Source: Artocarpus heterophyllus (Eukaryota > Streptophyta > Magnoliopsida > Rosales > Moraceae). From it: a DNA stretch of 64,000 bases. Under the pieces are notes generated by a model. The model saw nothing but the letters and a program-made list of their open reading frames with translations, searched no databases and was not told where the DNA came from. A program made the position numbers and the translations under genes. Location of the stretch: assembly GCA_025403435.1 (NCBI GenBank), contig CM046349.1, forward strand, positions 25,357,854 through 25,421,853, written 5' to 3'. Shown here piece after piece: positions 46,360-57,955 of the stretch (position 1 is its first letter; every line of letters begins with the position of its first letter).

Positions 46360-46626
46360 CTTTGCCAACGAAGGATCACCACCTGCTTGTTCCTGTTTAT
46401 ATGGTCTAGAAAGATAACAACACAAACAAAACACAACAACATCTTTTGATATGCTATATTCCAACCAATTTGAATGTTCCTGAAACCAAGCAAGAATGAA
46501 TCTTTTTGCATTTTTTTTAAATTGTAGTAGTAGAAAATTATGCCTTTTAGGTTGACAAAGACCACTTTGCTCTCTTCGAACTTGGTCTCGAATATTAGAA
46601 TTGTAATTTAGAATCGAAGGCCTCAA
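46360..46626 (-). pseudogene. hAT transposase fragment (TTF zinc-finger part)
   Basis: The minus-strand frame encodes the TTF-type zinc finger region of ZMYM1-like hAT transposases: RPSILNYNSNIRDQVRR, CQPKRHNF, FILAWFQEHSNWLEYSISKD, CLCCYLSRP and QAGGDPSLAKVF. It continues in the same frame at 43867 downward once the solo LTR and one copy of its duplication are removed. The N-terminal exon expected upstream is not recognisable. Confidence 0.8.
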
Positions 46627-47401
46627 CCAGATCAGTTGGAAGATCTGTAGAGTTGATTTCTGTTCTAGATTTTAGAACTTTATCATGTTTTCACTAGGAA
46701 GTGTAGTCTCTAATTTTCTTTCAAAATAATTCAACATTGTTATAAAGAAAAGTTTAGATGATTATTTTACCGAGTCATTTAACTATACACAAATCTTACT
46801 AAAAAAATTACGAACAAAAAAAAAATACTTTTATCGTCAATAGAATAAAAAATCCAATAAACACAAAACCTACATCCATTCAATATATTCTATTCATTCA
46901 TTTGTATTCTACAAGACCTTGTTACCCAAATCAGAGAAAAAGAGAGTGCTGCAATGTCATTGAATTGCAAATTTGCAATGAAGAACAATTGAGACAATAC
47001 ATGTACATGTGACACCATGAATGTCCTTGAATTCAGTGTTGTACCATTTTGTTCAAGAAAGTAAGAAAAGGAAAAAAAGTTCCATTCAAGATATGAAAAA
47101 AAAAAAAAAACTAAAAGTGAAAGTATTTATTACCTGAACGTGATGCAAAAGTTGGTATTCCTAACTTAGTGACTTCTATTCCCCTTTTGTTTGTCTTTCA
47201 CTTTTTTCCTATTTGTCTCTTTACCATTTAGTGACCAATGAGCTTTTAGGGTTGGATAAAAGTAAATTTTTTTATGGAGGCTTATAAAGAAATAAATAAA
47301 TTTGAGTGTGGGCATAATTGAAAAACCACACTTTTAATGAAGTAAGTTTTTAAAGAAAAAAATTTGAGAGCCCCCACTCGTCCTATATAAATCCGCCACT
47401 G
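46627..47401 (-). other. hAT element 5' non-coding part
   Basis: AT-rich sequence between the TTF fragment and the right inverted repeat; no coding similarity seen. The last ~130 bases (from 47275) align in inverted form with the left end of the element. Confidence 0.45.
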
Positions 47402-47595
47402 GATATGAGATATTAAATAAATAAAATGATGTAGAAAATACGCACATAAAAATAGAGATTTAACATGGTTTGACCATTAGCTTACGTCTACGATCAAAGA
47501 ATAGATTAAAAAATTCTACTATGTAAAAGTTGAATTGTACAAGGAGCTAATGGCTTATGCTCCCTCACTTATACGAAGCACCCAGATACACAAAA
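47402..47595. other. Flank of element C, possibly part of an older LTR
   Basis: Contains AAATACGCACATAAAAATAGAG..CATGGTTTGACC..TTACGTCTACG, a type of sequence often seen in old plant LTRs. Together with 57073-57560 it probably belongs to a decayed minus-strand copia element whose RNase H remnant is at 57570-57830. Confidence 0.3.
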
Positions 47596-48934
47596 TGTTG
47601 GGTTTGGTGCCCTAAAAGCTGTGACATTGTACATATTGTTAATAAATAAATAAAATGACATTTATTATTATTTTGGTTGATTATATGTATTATGAATACA
47701 TTTATAAACATTAAGAAAATTCCATGATTATTTATGTGACTATAAATTTAGCATATAAGTGTTATTTGCTTAGGGATAAAATTTATAGATAATAATCTAA
47801 ATAGTCCGTAATAATTAATTAAAGTTTGGGATCTTTAATTAAAAATTAAAAGTACGGTCCAATCTCATCTAAAATGAAATAGTCATTATCCGGACTATTA
47901 ATGTAGAGACATTGGATTGGAGGTACTTTATATAATGAGATTATATAGGACTGGACCTAGATAAATTATGAATCTCTAATAATCATCCGTTACAAATAGA
48001 GTATTCAAGTTTATCACTGAGATGATCATATATTTGACAGTCTTAATCTTGAGTATTTCTTAAACTTCTATTTATTACATTATGTTTTTGACTTGCATGG
48101 TAAGATTTGTCTAAGCATAGATTATAACTTAGCATCTTGGAAACATAAAGTAATAAATGGCTGGGAATAATATTATACAGATATGGAATCTATTCCTTCC
48201 CTATGGAAGTTAGAAAAATAGTTCTCTTGAGTGATAATTCAAGGTTTGAACAATAGAGCGCTCGTTCATAATAAGATTATGAATTAATTGTTCATTAGAG
48301 AATTGTTGGAACTCAAGGATAAAGATGTAATAAGAGAGGTGAACGGAAATTGAACCTAGCTCTTATTATGAACTATTTATGGAGGACTGACTTATATGTA
48401 ATGATTATATCAATGGACTACTCGTTAATTTTCTTTGAGTAATTTCACTATAATCTCAAGAGTTCAGTTTCAGGTTTTTAGTGGAGTAACACTGAAACTA
48501 ATAAATTTGGCACATTAATTAAAGAGTTTGATTAAATGTCAAATTTATTGGAGCTTGGGTTATAGGTCCATAGGTCCCCAATACCACCTCTGTAACACTA
48601 TATTGGATTTTTGCATAGAATGAATTATACATGTTTAATTCAGAATTATTGAATTCTGAATTAAGTTTTTCACACTTGAATTATTAACGTGACACAGAAA
48701 AATGTTCTCTGTGACACATAATGTAATGTGATAAATGTTATCACATTTAACTGAGCATTAGTTAATTAATTGATTATTGTTAAAATCTATTCTTAAATAA
48801 ATGTGATTTATTTTTGAATTGAGATTTATATATATATGGTTTTGAACCAAATCTTTATATATATATATATATAAGATTTTATAATATATTAATATATATA
48901 TATATTAATATAATATTATAAAAAAGAAGAAGAA

Positions 48935-48956
48935 GGAAACGTGAAAGTCACGTTTC

Positions 48957-48999
<43 letters not shown>

Positions 49000-49109
49000 G
49001 AACCGAATCAGTGATTCGGTTCCCAAAAAAAAAAAAAGGTAAACTTCCTTTCACGGTGACTTATATATGCATATGTGTATGTGTGTGTGAGACCGGATCA
49101 ATGATTCGG
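48935..49109 (+). repeat. Palindromes in the element C U3
   Basis: GGAAACGTGA-aag-TCACGTTTCC (48935-48957, ten-base perfect arms), GGAACCGAATC-agt-GATTCGGTTCC (48999-49023, eleven-base perfect arms) and CCGGATCA-a-TGATTCGG (49093-49109, one mismatch). All lie 65-240 bp upstream of the TATA box. The first contains CACGT/ACGTG cores. Confidence 0.9.
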
Positions 49110-49175
49110 GAAACAAAGAAAGAAGAAAAAGAAAAAGAAAAAGAAAAGGAAAAGTAAAATTACTAATGGCTCAGA

Positions 49176-49182
49176 TATAAAA
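49176..49182 (+). promoter_or_regulatory. TATA box of the element C LTR
   Basis: TATAAAA followed by AGGAGAG, the same context as in the family-1 LTR (TATAAAAAGGGAG). The 3' LTR copy is at 56681-56687. Confidence 0.7.
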
Positions 49183-49569
49183 AGGAGAGATAACAGTTAT
49201 CTCAGAAGAATTTTGATGATTCACATAATTTTTAGAGAGAAAAACTGAGAGTTCTTCTCTAAAGAAAAATGTCTACTATCTCATGTGTTGAGTACATAGC
49301 AGATTCAGAAAAGTGTGAGGAAAATTCATTCTTGCAGTTTGACGCCCACTCGTCTTTCCATTGGTGTGGAGGCCTGGTTTGGAAGATCGTGGTGTCAAAG
49401 AGGAAAGCTAGGATACCCTGATAGTCTTCAAAAGGTTAGTAATAAATTCCTAAAGCTTTCTATAATTAAAATTATATATCTATTCCCGATGAACAAAGTT
49501 TTCAGAAAATTTTTGTTTGTCAACGACTCGTTCCTTCCGCTACGTTTCATGTTCTTGGAATCCAACAAA

Positions 49570-49581
49570 TGGTATCAGAGC
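49570..49581 (+). other. Element C primer binding site
   Basis: TGGTATCAGAGC two bases after the LTR end, the initiator tRNA-Met type. Confidence 0.93.
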
Positions 49582-51143
49582 GGGTTATAGCATATATAAT
49601 TTTAATTAAACATGATTTTATTTTGATGATATCATGTTTTTGATGCATGTTTGTGGGCACTTTGCATCTTTGTTAATTTTTATTCATGTGATGAATAGTT
49701 ATTTAATGAAAGGATTTTTGGTCGTTAATTATATGGTCTTTTTGGATTAATAATTTTATTTTCAGTTTGATTAGATCAATCTGTGTAAACCCATAAAGGG
49801 GTATAGGATTTTTGTAATTTATTATTATTATTATTATTTTCTCTTCTCTCCTCTCATTCACTTGCAACACGTGAAGCGATGAAGAAAAAGATGTCCATTG
49901 GATTTTTTTTTTGGCCCAGTTGAGAACTTTGGGCCTGTCAAATTTCAAAGGTAATCCAGCAAATTGTTGCACAATAAACCACTTGATGAAGACTGCAAAA
50001 TTGAAGTAGGGAATTATGTATAAATTACAAGAAGACCCCTGTAATTTTATTTTATTATTTTTTTTATTTTTTGGGTTGTAATTTTAATTATCCAAAAGGA
50101 CCCGGTCAAAAATTCATTGTTTATTTTTATTTTTATTTTCATGTGCTGATTGTGATAACATATCATCTAGGAAAGTGCCCACTTATAGTTATTGTAACAT
50201 GACATGCATACACTTGGCATATTATTTTTATAAAGGAGTTTATAAAATGATTTAATATGTGTTAGCATTAATTTAATAAGATTAAATTAATTGGGTTGGT
50301 TTTGTAGAATCTTAATTTATTAATCAACCAAATAATGTGAATTTAGTTTTAATAGTTAAGACTTGGTAAAATTCACATTAATTCTAAGTTATCTAATTTT
50401 AAATTGTTTAATATTTGGTAACTTAGACAATTCATAATAAATTTAGATTTTTCAAAAATCTGGTAATTTATTTAAGTGTAAATAGAATGAGATTCTATTA
50501 ACACATAATATAGTCTAGTAATTAAAAATTGTTTTTATCTACTAGAATTATGAAACATATGATGTTTTATAAGATAAAACACATCTTTTAAAATAATGAG
50601 TGGGAGAAGGTAATATGACAATATAACCTGCGGTCTCTACTATTAGTACAACACCGTGAGATTTAGGTGGCGCCTCGCGACGCGTTTGATTTCGTCCTCC
50701 CTACAGAGGGTGTCCATTTAAATCAATATCAAGGTTAGCTTCCTTGAGATAGAATTTTATAATGTATTTCAAAATTGACCTACCCTACGGCGGCAATTTT
50801 GAGTTAAGTTGTTAAAATCCAAAATAGTGGGTTACACTCATAAAGACATAATTAAATTGTTAATTATATCTTGACCAAAATAAATGGTTATTAATAAATA
50901 TAGAAAATATGAGATATTTTGAATATATTTATTAATTGAGAATGTCTCAATTCAATTCATAAATAATTTGACCTACCCTACGGCGGCACTTTATTTATTA
51001 AAATTGAATAATCGTGGAATTAGTAAAATATTTTGTGTTTTTCATATGCATCATGCATCACGTTTACTATTCCAAAACATATATTTATGATGTTTATGCA
51101 ACCATTTTAATTTGTGCTATTTTATTTATTTATTACAGCAACA
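49582..51143 (+). other. Element C long structured leader
   Basis: About 1.56 kb between PBS and gag with no supported gene. The part 50334-51008 is a nearly continuous chain of inverted repeats. The GAGTGGGAGAAGGT block at 50598-50611 is shared with family 1. TTTATTTATTACAG ends eight bases before the gag ATG and resembles a 3' splice site. Confidence 0.7.
50334..51008 (+). other. Chain of stem-loops with recurring loop sequences (element C leader)
   Basis: Main inverted repeats: 50334-50379 (AATGTGAATTT, 11 bp perfect); 50384-50426 (CTAAGTTA, 8 bp); 50445-50461; 50608-50629; 50729-50747 (TCAAGG); 50769-50802 (TCAAAATTG, 9 bp); 50844-50871 (12 bp, one mismatch); 50891-50935 (12 bp plus 7 bp, three-base loop); 50934-50952 (AATTGAGA, 8 bp); 50951-51008 (TTCAATT plus ATAAATAA). 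Two loops carry the identical 19-mer GACCTACCCTACGGCGGCA (50777-50795, 50970-50988) on different stems. Three earlier copies of TGGTAA (50364, 50416, 50461) lie at the 3' side of the first hairpins. AT-richness makes some pairing expected by chance; the repeated loops are not. Confidence 0.65.
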
Positions 51144-54100
51144 ATGTCTAATCCAATCATCGCAATTCTCTCAAATGAAAAATTAACCGGAGATAATTTT
51201 GTCAAGTGGAAGAGTAACATGAACATTGTACTAATTTGTGAAAGTTACAAGTTTGTCCTGACGGAGGAATGTCCTCCAGAGCCTGCTACAAATGCTCCTC
51301 GTAATGTACGGGAAGCATATGATCGTTGGATCGAGGCGAATAATAAGGCCCGTTGTTTTTTTTTTGGCTGGGATCTCTGACGTGCTTAGGATGAAGCACG
51401 AAAGCATGGAGACCGCTTATGAGATAATGCAGTCTCTGCAAGACATATTTGGTAAACCTTTTAAAAAGGCACGCCACGAAGCCGTTAAGGCAATAATGAA
51501 TGCAAAAATGAAGGCAGGGATTTCGGTCAGAGAACATGTTCTCAACATGGTTAACTATCTCCATGAGGCTGAGGTCAACGGGGCTATGATAGATAAGCCA
51601 CATAGGTGGGGATGATTTTGGAAACCCTCTCCCCTGCATTCCTTCAGTTCAAAAGCAACTATTTCATGAACAAGCTAAAATATAACATAACTAAGTTGCT
51701 TAATGAGCTTTAAACCTTCGAGTCTATTTCGAAAGAAAAGACTAAAAAAGCTGAGGCAAATATTACAGAAGCTCAACCCTCCTCTTCTGTCCAAAAGAAT
51801 AAGAAGAGGAAGGGGACTGAAGGAAGTGGTAAGTCTAAGTATGGAGGGCAACCTAAGAAGAACAAAAGCAACAACAACAAAAAGAGCTCAAACCAAAAGA
51901 AGCCTAAAGGAAAATGTTTCCACTGCGGCGTAGTTGGGCACTGGAAGAGAAATTGCAAGAAGTATCTTCAGGAGCTCAAAGAAAAGAAGAACAACGGTAA
52001 ATCAGATTTACTCGTTTTAGAAGCTTGTTTAGTTGAAGATGATACTTCACCTTGGATAATTGATTCAGGGGCAACTAACCATGTTTGTTCTTCTTTGCAG
52101 ATGCTTAGTTCTTCAAGGGAGCTTGCCGACGGGGAACAAACGATGAGAGTGGGAATGGGAGAGGTTGTTTCGGTAAGAGCAGTGGGAGTTGTTAAACTTT
52201 ATTTTAGAAATAAGTTTTTAATTTTAGACAATGTTTATTACATTCCTTGTTTTCGTAGAAATTTGATTTCTATTTCCAGGTTGTTTGAACAAATGTTTAA
52301 TGTTTCTTTTAATAATTATTATGTTAATATTTCTAGAAATGGTTTGGATATTTGTTCTGCGCATCTAGAAAATGGGCTTTACACCTTAAGGCCCAACGAA
52401 AAAGCACTGCTCAATACCGAAATGTTCAAAGTTGAACAACCTAAACCTAAGAAGCAAAAGATTTCTTCTAATAATGAAACATACCTATGGCACCTTAGAT
52501 TAGGTCACGTCAACCTTGACAGAATTAACAGACTGGTAAAGGAAGGTCCTTTAAAAGAGCTAAAAGTTAGTTTTCTACCAGTTTGTGAATCTTATCTTGA
52601 AGGTAAAATGACTAAGAGGCCTTTCTCTGCAAAAGGCGAAAGGGCCAAGGAACCACTTGAGCTAATACATTCAGACGTCTGTGGTCCAATGAATGTACAA
52701 GCACGTGGTGGTTATGAATATTTCGTCACATTTATTGACGATTATTCAAGGTATGGTTACATATACCAAATGCAAAGAAAATCTGAAACTTTTGGAAAGT
52801 TCAAAGAATTCCAAGCAGAAGCTGAAAAGCAATTAGGAAAGACGGTGAAGAGTCTTCGATCTGATCGAGGAGGGGAATACCTTGATACTGAATTCAAGGA
52901 CTATATGATAGAACATGGTATTCTATCACAACTCACGGCACCTGGAACACCACAACAAAATGGTGTTGCAGAGAGAAGAAATAGAATGTTGCTTGATATG
53001 GTGAGATCCATGCTCAGCTACTCATCATTACCCATTTCATTTTGGGGATATGCACTACAAACTGCAGTATATCTTCTAAACATAGTTCCATCTAAGTCTA
53101 TTTCAAAAACACCTTTAGAGTTATGGAATGGTCGCAAACCTAGTATGTGACATATCCGTATATGGGGGTGTCCAGCACATGTGCTGAAAGGTAAGACTAG
53201 GAAGTTGGAACCACGTTCTGAAGTATGCTTATTTGTGGGATACCCAAAGGGAACGAGGGGAGGTTTGTTTTATAGTCCACAGGAAAAGAAAGTATTTGTA
53301 TCAACAAATGCCACTTTTCTCGAGAATGATTATAAACCTCGTAGCAAAGTTGTACTTGAAGAGTTACTTTTTGATCAGATCAGACCGCAACTGACAACCG
53401 TTGTCGAATGAAAAAATGAGGAGACCACATCTCCCTATCAGAATGTCATACCACCTCGACGTAGTGGGAGGGTTATGAGACCACCTTCTCGCTACAGGGA
53501 ACTTGGAGAAGCAAATGTTGCTATCTCTGATAATGGTGAAGATGATCCATTGACATATCGTGATGCAATGGAAGTTTCTAAGAAGGAAAAATGGCTAGTA
53601 GGCTATGAACCTTGAAATGGAGTCCATGTACTCCAATTTAGTCTGGGATCTTGTAGACCTACCTGAAGGGATAAAACCCATAGGGTGCAAATGGATTTAC
53701 AAGAAGAAAGGAGGAGTGGCTGGGAAAGTTGAGACTTTCAAAGCTAGGCTTGTGGCAAAGGGTTATACCCAAAAGGAGGGAGTTGACTATGAAGAAACTT
53801 TCTCGCCTGTAGCTATGCTTAAATCCATTCGGATTCTTTTATCCATTGCTGCTTGTCTTGATTATGAGATATGGCAAATGGATGTCAAGACTGCCTTTTT
53901 GAATGGCTATCTTGAGGAAAGCATCTATATGGTGCAACCAGAAGGGTTTGTAGTTAAAGGTCAAGAGTAAAAAGTTTGCAAGTTGCAGAGGTCCATCTAT
54001 GGACTCAAGCAAGCTTCAAGATCTTGGAACTTGAGATTTGATGAAGCGATCAAATCTTATGGTTTCGATCAAAATATTGATGAACCTTGTGTTTACAAGT

Positions 54101-55123
54101 ACATCAAAGATAAGAAGGTGGTCTTCTTGGTTCTTTATGTAGATGATATCCTACTCATTGGGAATGATGTAGGCGTATTATCTGATGTAAAGAAATGGCT
54201 CGCCAGTAATTTCCAAATGAAAGATTTAGGAGAAGCAAGTTATGTTCTTGGAATCCAACTCATAAGAGATCGCAAGAACAAACTGTTGGCGCTGTCTCAG
54301 GCATCGTATATCGATAAGGTGCTGATTAGATTTTCGATGCAAAACTCCAAGAAAGGTAATTTGCCTACACTGTCATGGAGTTTATCTTTCAAAAGAGCAG
54401 TGTCCTAAGACACCTCAAGAGGAAGAAAATATGAGACGGGTACCTTATGCATCTGCAGTAGGAAGACTAATGTATGCCATGTTGTGTACAAGACCTGACA
54501 TTTGCTATGCGGTGGGTATAGTCAGTCAGTATCAATCCAACCCAGGATTAGATCATTGGGTAGCGGTTAAATATATTCTCAGGTATCCTAGGAGAACGAG
54601 AAACTATATGCTAGTTTATTCTGGTGAGAATTTGATTCCCATTGAATACACTGATTCTGATTTTCAATCAGACAAAGACACACGTAAATCTACGTTTGGA
54701 TCAGTGTTTACTTTTGGTGGTGGAGCCATAGTTTGGAGAAGCATCAAACAATCTTGTATTGCTGATTCAACTATGGAAGCAGAATATGTGGCTGCTTGTG
54801 AAGCAGCTAAAGAAGCTGTTTGGCTCCGTAAGTTCTTAAATGATTTGGAAGTAGTTCCAGGCATTGATAAACCACTCACACTGTATTGTGACAACAGTGG
54901 TGCAGTGGCAAATTCAAGAGAACCTAGAAGCCACAAAAGAGGAAAGCATATAGAAAGAAAATATCATTTGATTAGAGAGATAGTGCATTGAGGCGATGTG
55001 GTAGTTGTGAAGATAGCGTCGGAAAACAATCTTGCCGACCCTTTCACCAAGACGTTACCTGCAAAGAGCTTTGAGGGACACTTGGAAGGCTTAGGTCTTA
55101 GAAACATGTCTCACCTACTTTAG
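51144..55123 (+). pseudogene. Element C gag-pol (broken)
   Basis: Starts MSNPIIAILSNEKLTGDNF, homologous to family 1. Readable parts: gag; zinc knuckle [14 protein letters not shown] (51915-51956); protease DSGATNH at 52062; integrase 52470-53150; RT with YVDD at 54136-54147; RNase H MEAEY near 54775. Defects: a frameshift in a ten-T run (51356-51365); another near 51600; TAA at 51711; TGA at 53148; TGA at 53409; a stop and frame change near 53595; TAA at 53968; frame damage at 54366-54430; TGA at 54989. Several of the stops fit C-to-T changes of CGA or CAA codons. The PPT GGCAAGTGGGAGAT follows at 55124. Confidence 0.92.
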
Positions 55124-55137
55124 GGCAAGTGGGAGAT

Positions 55138-56482
55138 TGTTGGGTTTGGTGCCCTAAAAGCTGTGACATTGTACATATTGTTAATAAATAAATAAAATGA
55201 CATTTATTATTATTTTGGTTGATTATATGTATTATGAATACATTTATAAACATCAAGAAAATTCCATGATTATTTATGTGACTATAAATTTAGCATATAA
55301 GTGTTATTTGCTTAGGGATAAAATTTATAGATAATAATCTAAATAGTCCGTAATAATTAATTAAAGTTTGGGATCTTTAATTATAAATTAAAAGTACGGT
55401 CCAATCTCATCTAAAATAAAATAGTCATTATCCGAACTATTAATGTAGAGACATTGGATTGGAGGTACTTTATATAATGAGATTATATAGGACTGGACCA
55501 GATATATTATGAATCTCTAATAATCATCCGTTACAAATAGAGTATTCAAGTTTATCACTGAGATGATCATATATTTGACAGTCTTAATCTTGAGTATTTC
55601 TTAAACTTCTATTTATTACATTATGTTTTTTGACTTGCATGGTAAGATTTGTCTAAGCACAGATTATAACTTAGCATCTTGGAAACATAAAGTAATAAAT
55701 GGCTAGGAATAATATTATACAGATATGGAATCCATTCCTTCCCTATAGAAGTTAGAAAAATAGTTCTCTTGAGTGATAATTCAAGGTTTGAACAATAGAG
55801 CTCTCGTTCATAATAAGATTATGAATTAATTGTTCATTAGAGAATTGTTGGAACTCAAGGATAAAGATGTAATAAGAGAGGTGAACAGAAATTGAACCTA
55901 GCTCTTATTATGAACTATTTATGGAGGACTGACTTATATGTAATGATTATATCAATGGACTACTCGTTAATTTTCTTTGAGTAATTTCACTATAATCTCA
56001 AGAGTTCAGTTTCAGGTTTTTAGTGGAGTAACACTGAAACTAATAAATTTGACACATTAATTAAAGAGTTTGATTAAATGTCAAATTTATTGGAGCTTGG
56101 GTTATAGGTCCATAGGTCCCCAATACCACATCTGTAACACTATATTGGATTTTTGCATAGAATGAATTATACATGTTTAATTCAGAATTATTGAATTCTG
56201 AATTAAGTTTTTCACACTTGAATTATTAACGTGACACAGAAAAATGTTCTCTGTGACACATAATGTAATGTGATAAATGTTATCACATTTAACTGAGCAT
56301 TAGTTAATTAATTGATTATTGTTAAAATCTATTCTTAAATAAATGTGATTTATTTTTGAATTGAGATTTATATATATATTGTTTTGAACCAAATCTTTTT
56401 ATATATATATATAAGATTTTATAATATATTAATATAATATTATAAAAAAAAGAAGAAGAAGGAAACATGAAAGTCACGTTTC

Positions 56483-56519
<37 letters not shown>

Positions 56520-57072
56520 GAACCGAATCAGTGATTCGGTTCCCAAACAATGAAGGTAAACTTCCTTTCACGTTGACTTATATATGCATATGTGTATGTG
56601 TGTGTGAGACCGGATCAATGATTCGGGAAACAAAGAAAGAAGAAAAAGAAAAGGGAAAGTAAAATTACTAATGGCTCAGATATAAAAAGGAGAGATAACA
56701 GTTATCTCAGAAGAATTTTGATGATTCACATAATTTTTAGAGAGAAAAACTAAGAGTTCTTCTCAAAAGAAAAAGGTCTGCTATCTCATGTGTTGAGTAC
56801 ATAGCAGATTCAGAAAAGTGTGAGGAAAATTCATTCTTGCAGTTTGACGCCCACTCGTCTTTCCATTGGTGTGGAGGCCTGGTTTGGAAGATCGTGGTGT
56901 CAAAGAGGAAAGCTAGGATACCATGATAGTCTTCAAAAGGTTAGTAATAAATTCCTAAAGCTTTCTATAATTAAAATTATCTATCTATTCCCGATGAATA
57001 AAGTTTTCAGAAAATTTTTGTTTGTCAACGATCTGTTCCTTCCACTGCGTTTCATGTTCTTGGAATCCAACA
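55138..57072 (+). repeat. Element C 3' LTR
   Basis: 1935 bp; shorter than the 5' LTR mainly because of fewer TA repeats and the loss of a poly-A/purine stretch (56540 and 56640 regions). A further small set of substitutions separates the two, so C is clearly older than the element at 17530. Confidence 0.93.
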
Positions 57073-57569
57073 CAAAAAACACTATTACGTGAAATCCCCT
57101 TACACCAAAATTCCCTACCCTTTGCATTAGAATTCAAAGCATTCACCAAGTTTGGCCTAACAGACTTCTCTTGGAATTTTGGCTATATTTGAATTTTCTT
57201 CACTTGGCTTGCTCCTATTGCCAGAGGGCTTGGCTATTGAGAGCCTTAGCAACGCCCTTTGATCAGAGGGAACCAAGGTAACCTTTTCTTTGGCTGATTA
57301 GTTCAAGAGGCAGTAGCTGTTTATTTTCTCAAAGGTCACTATGTGGCCTTATTACCAAAAGGCACTCTTTGGCTTTATTTGTTTTTTAGCCATATGTGAT
57401 AAATCTCCACTTTGGCGAAAAACATGCCATAGCTCATCTTCTGTTGTTGCTCTCCTATTGCGTATGGGGCCTTATCTGTTATGCTCTTTAACCAAGTCTA
57501 AACAATGTCTGATTTGCTTACTAAAACTGACCTGGTAACCTTGTCTGTTGGATTATTAGTTTAGTCAAT
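57073..57569 (-). other. Probable old copia LTR remnant
   Basis: After the duplication caaaa the sequence continues the disrupted host DNA. It contains GCCAGAGGGCTTGGCT- and TTTGGC-rich motifs and no frame with known domains. Its place left of a minus-strand RNase H remnant is where that element's 3' LTR should be. Confidence 0.3.
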
Positions 57570-57830
57570 CTAACACCATTTGTTATCACATCTCTGATGA
57601 AGAGCATCCGGTTATTATTGTGCTTGGTCCGTTCATGGTACATCTAATTCTTGGTCAGAAGTATGGCAATGTCACTATCACAGTAGACTGTCATTTCCTT
57701 TTGTGGTAGTCTCAACTTACCAACAAAAAACCGAAGCCACGTAGCTTATTTCACTAATTTTGTCACTGTAATATACTTTGCCCCAGTGGTTGACAAGGCA
57801 ACAATTAATTGCAGGTCGCCTTCCAAACTG
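57570..57830 (-). pseudogene. Copia RNase H remnant
   Basis: Minus-strand translation gives, with one frame change, LQLIVALSTTGAKYITVTKLVK, then ATWLRFFVGKLRLPQKEMTVYCDSDIAI, then MYHERTKH and MLFIRDVIT. This is the copia RNase H C-terminal part (known pattern STVALSTTEAEYIA, EAxWL, YCDSQSAI, RTKHIDVR). It differs from both families above, so it is a third, much older copia type. Non-functional fragment. Confidence 0.8.
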
Positions 57831-57955
57831 ATAGTGTGAGTAAAAATAATTTGGTTAAATATATAATAATACCACATGTATCAATAAGTGTACTCCTTGT
57901 ATTCATATTCATTATATATCAAACAAACTGATGCACCTTGACTATTAATACTAAA

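Larger units (their letters stand above)
43448..47401 (-). mobile_element. Decayed hAT-like element, split by a solo LTR
   Basis: The left end CAGTGGCTGAGCG and the inverted right end CAGTGGCGGATTT (plus-strand ..CCGCCACTG at 47401) form an imperfect hAT-type terminal inverted repeat; the following ~50 bases also align (AGTGGGG.CT.., TTTTCTTT). The flanking octamers ACAATGAG and GATATGAG agree in their last five bases, as an old 8-bp target duplication might. Inside are two transposase pieces on the minus strand. Without the inserted solo LTR the element is about 1.47 kb, far too short for the full transposase, so it is a deletion derivative. Confidence 0.6.
47596..49567 (+). repeat. Element C 5' LTR
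   Basis: 1972 bp, TGTTGGGTTTGG..GGAATCCAACA, with long (TA)n runs at about 48851-48905 and 48960-48994. Three palindromes (48935-49109) lie upstream of a TATA box at 49176-49182. The open frame at 49315-49590 is repeated in the 3' LTR and is not regarded as a gene. Confidence 0.93.
47596..57072 (+). mobile_element. Ty1/copia element C (family 2), full length but defective
   Basis: 9477 bp from TGTTGGG to TCCAACA with the 5-bp duplication caaaa on both sides (47591-47595, 57073-57077). LTRs are 1972 and 1935 bp; they differ mainly in TA-repeat and purine-run length plus scattered substitutions. The PBS, long leader, gag-pol and PPT are in the usual order. Its proteins resemble family 1 (same zinc knuckle, YVDD block and PPT) but the LTRs are unrelated. 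It is older than the element at 17530 and cannot encode its own proteins. Confidence 0.95.

Noticed and set aside
49315..49590. 91-codon frame as a gene
   Set aside because: It lies in the 5' LTR of element C and recurs at 56820-57092 in the 3' LTR; no domain.
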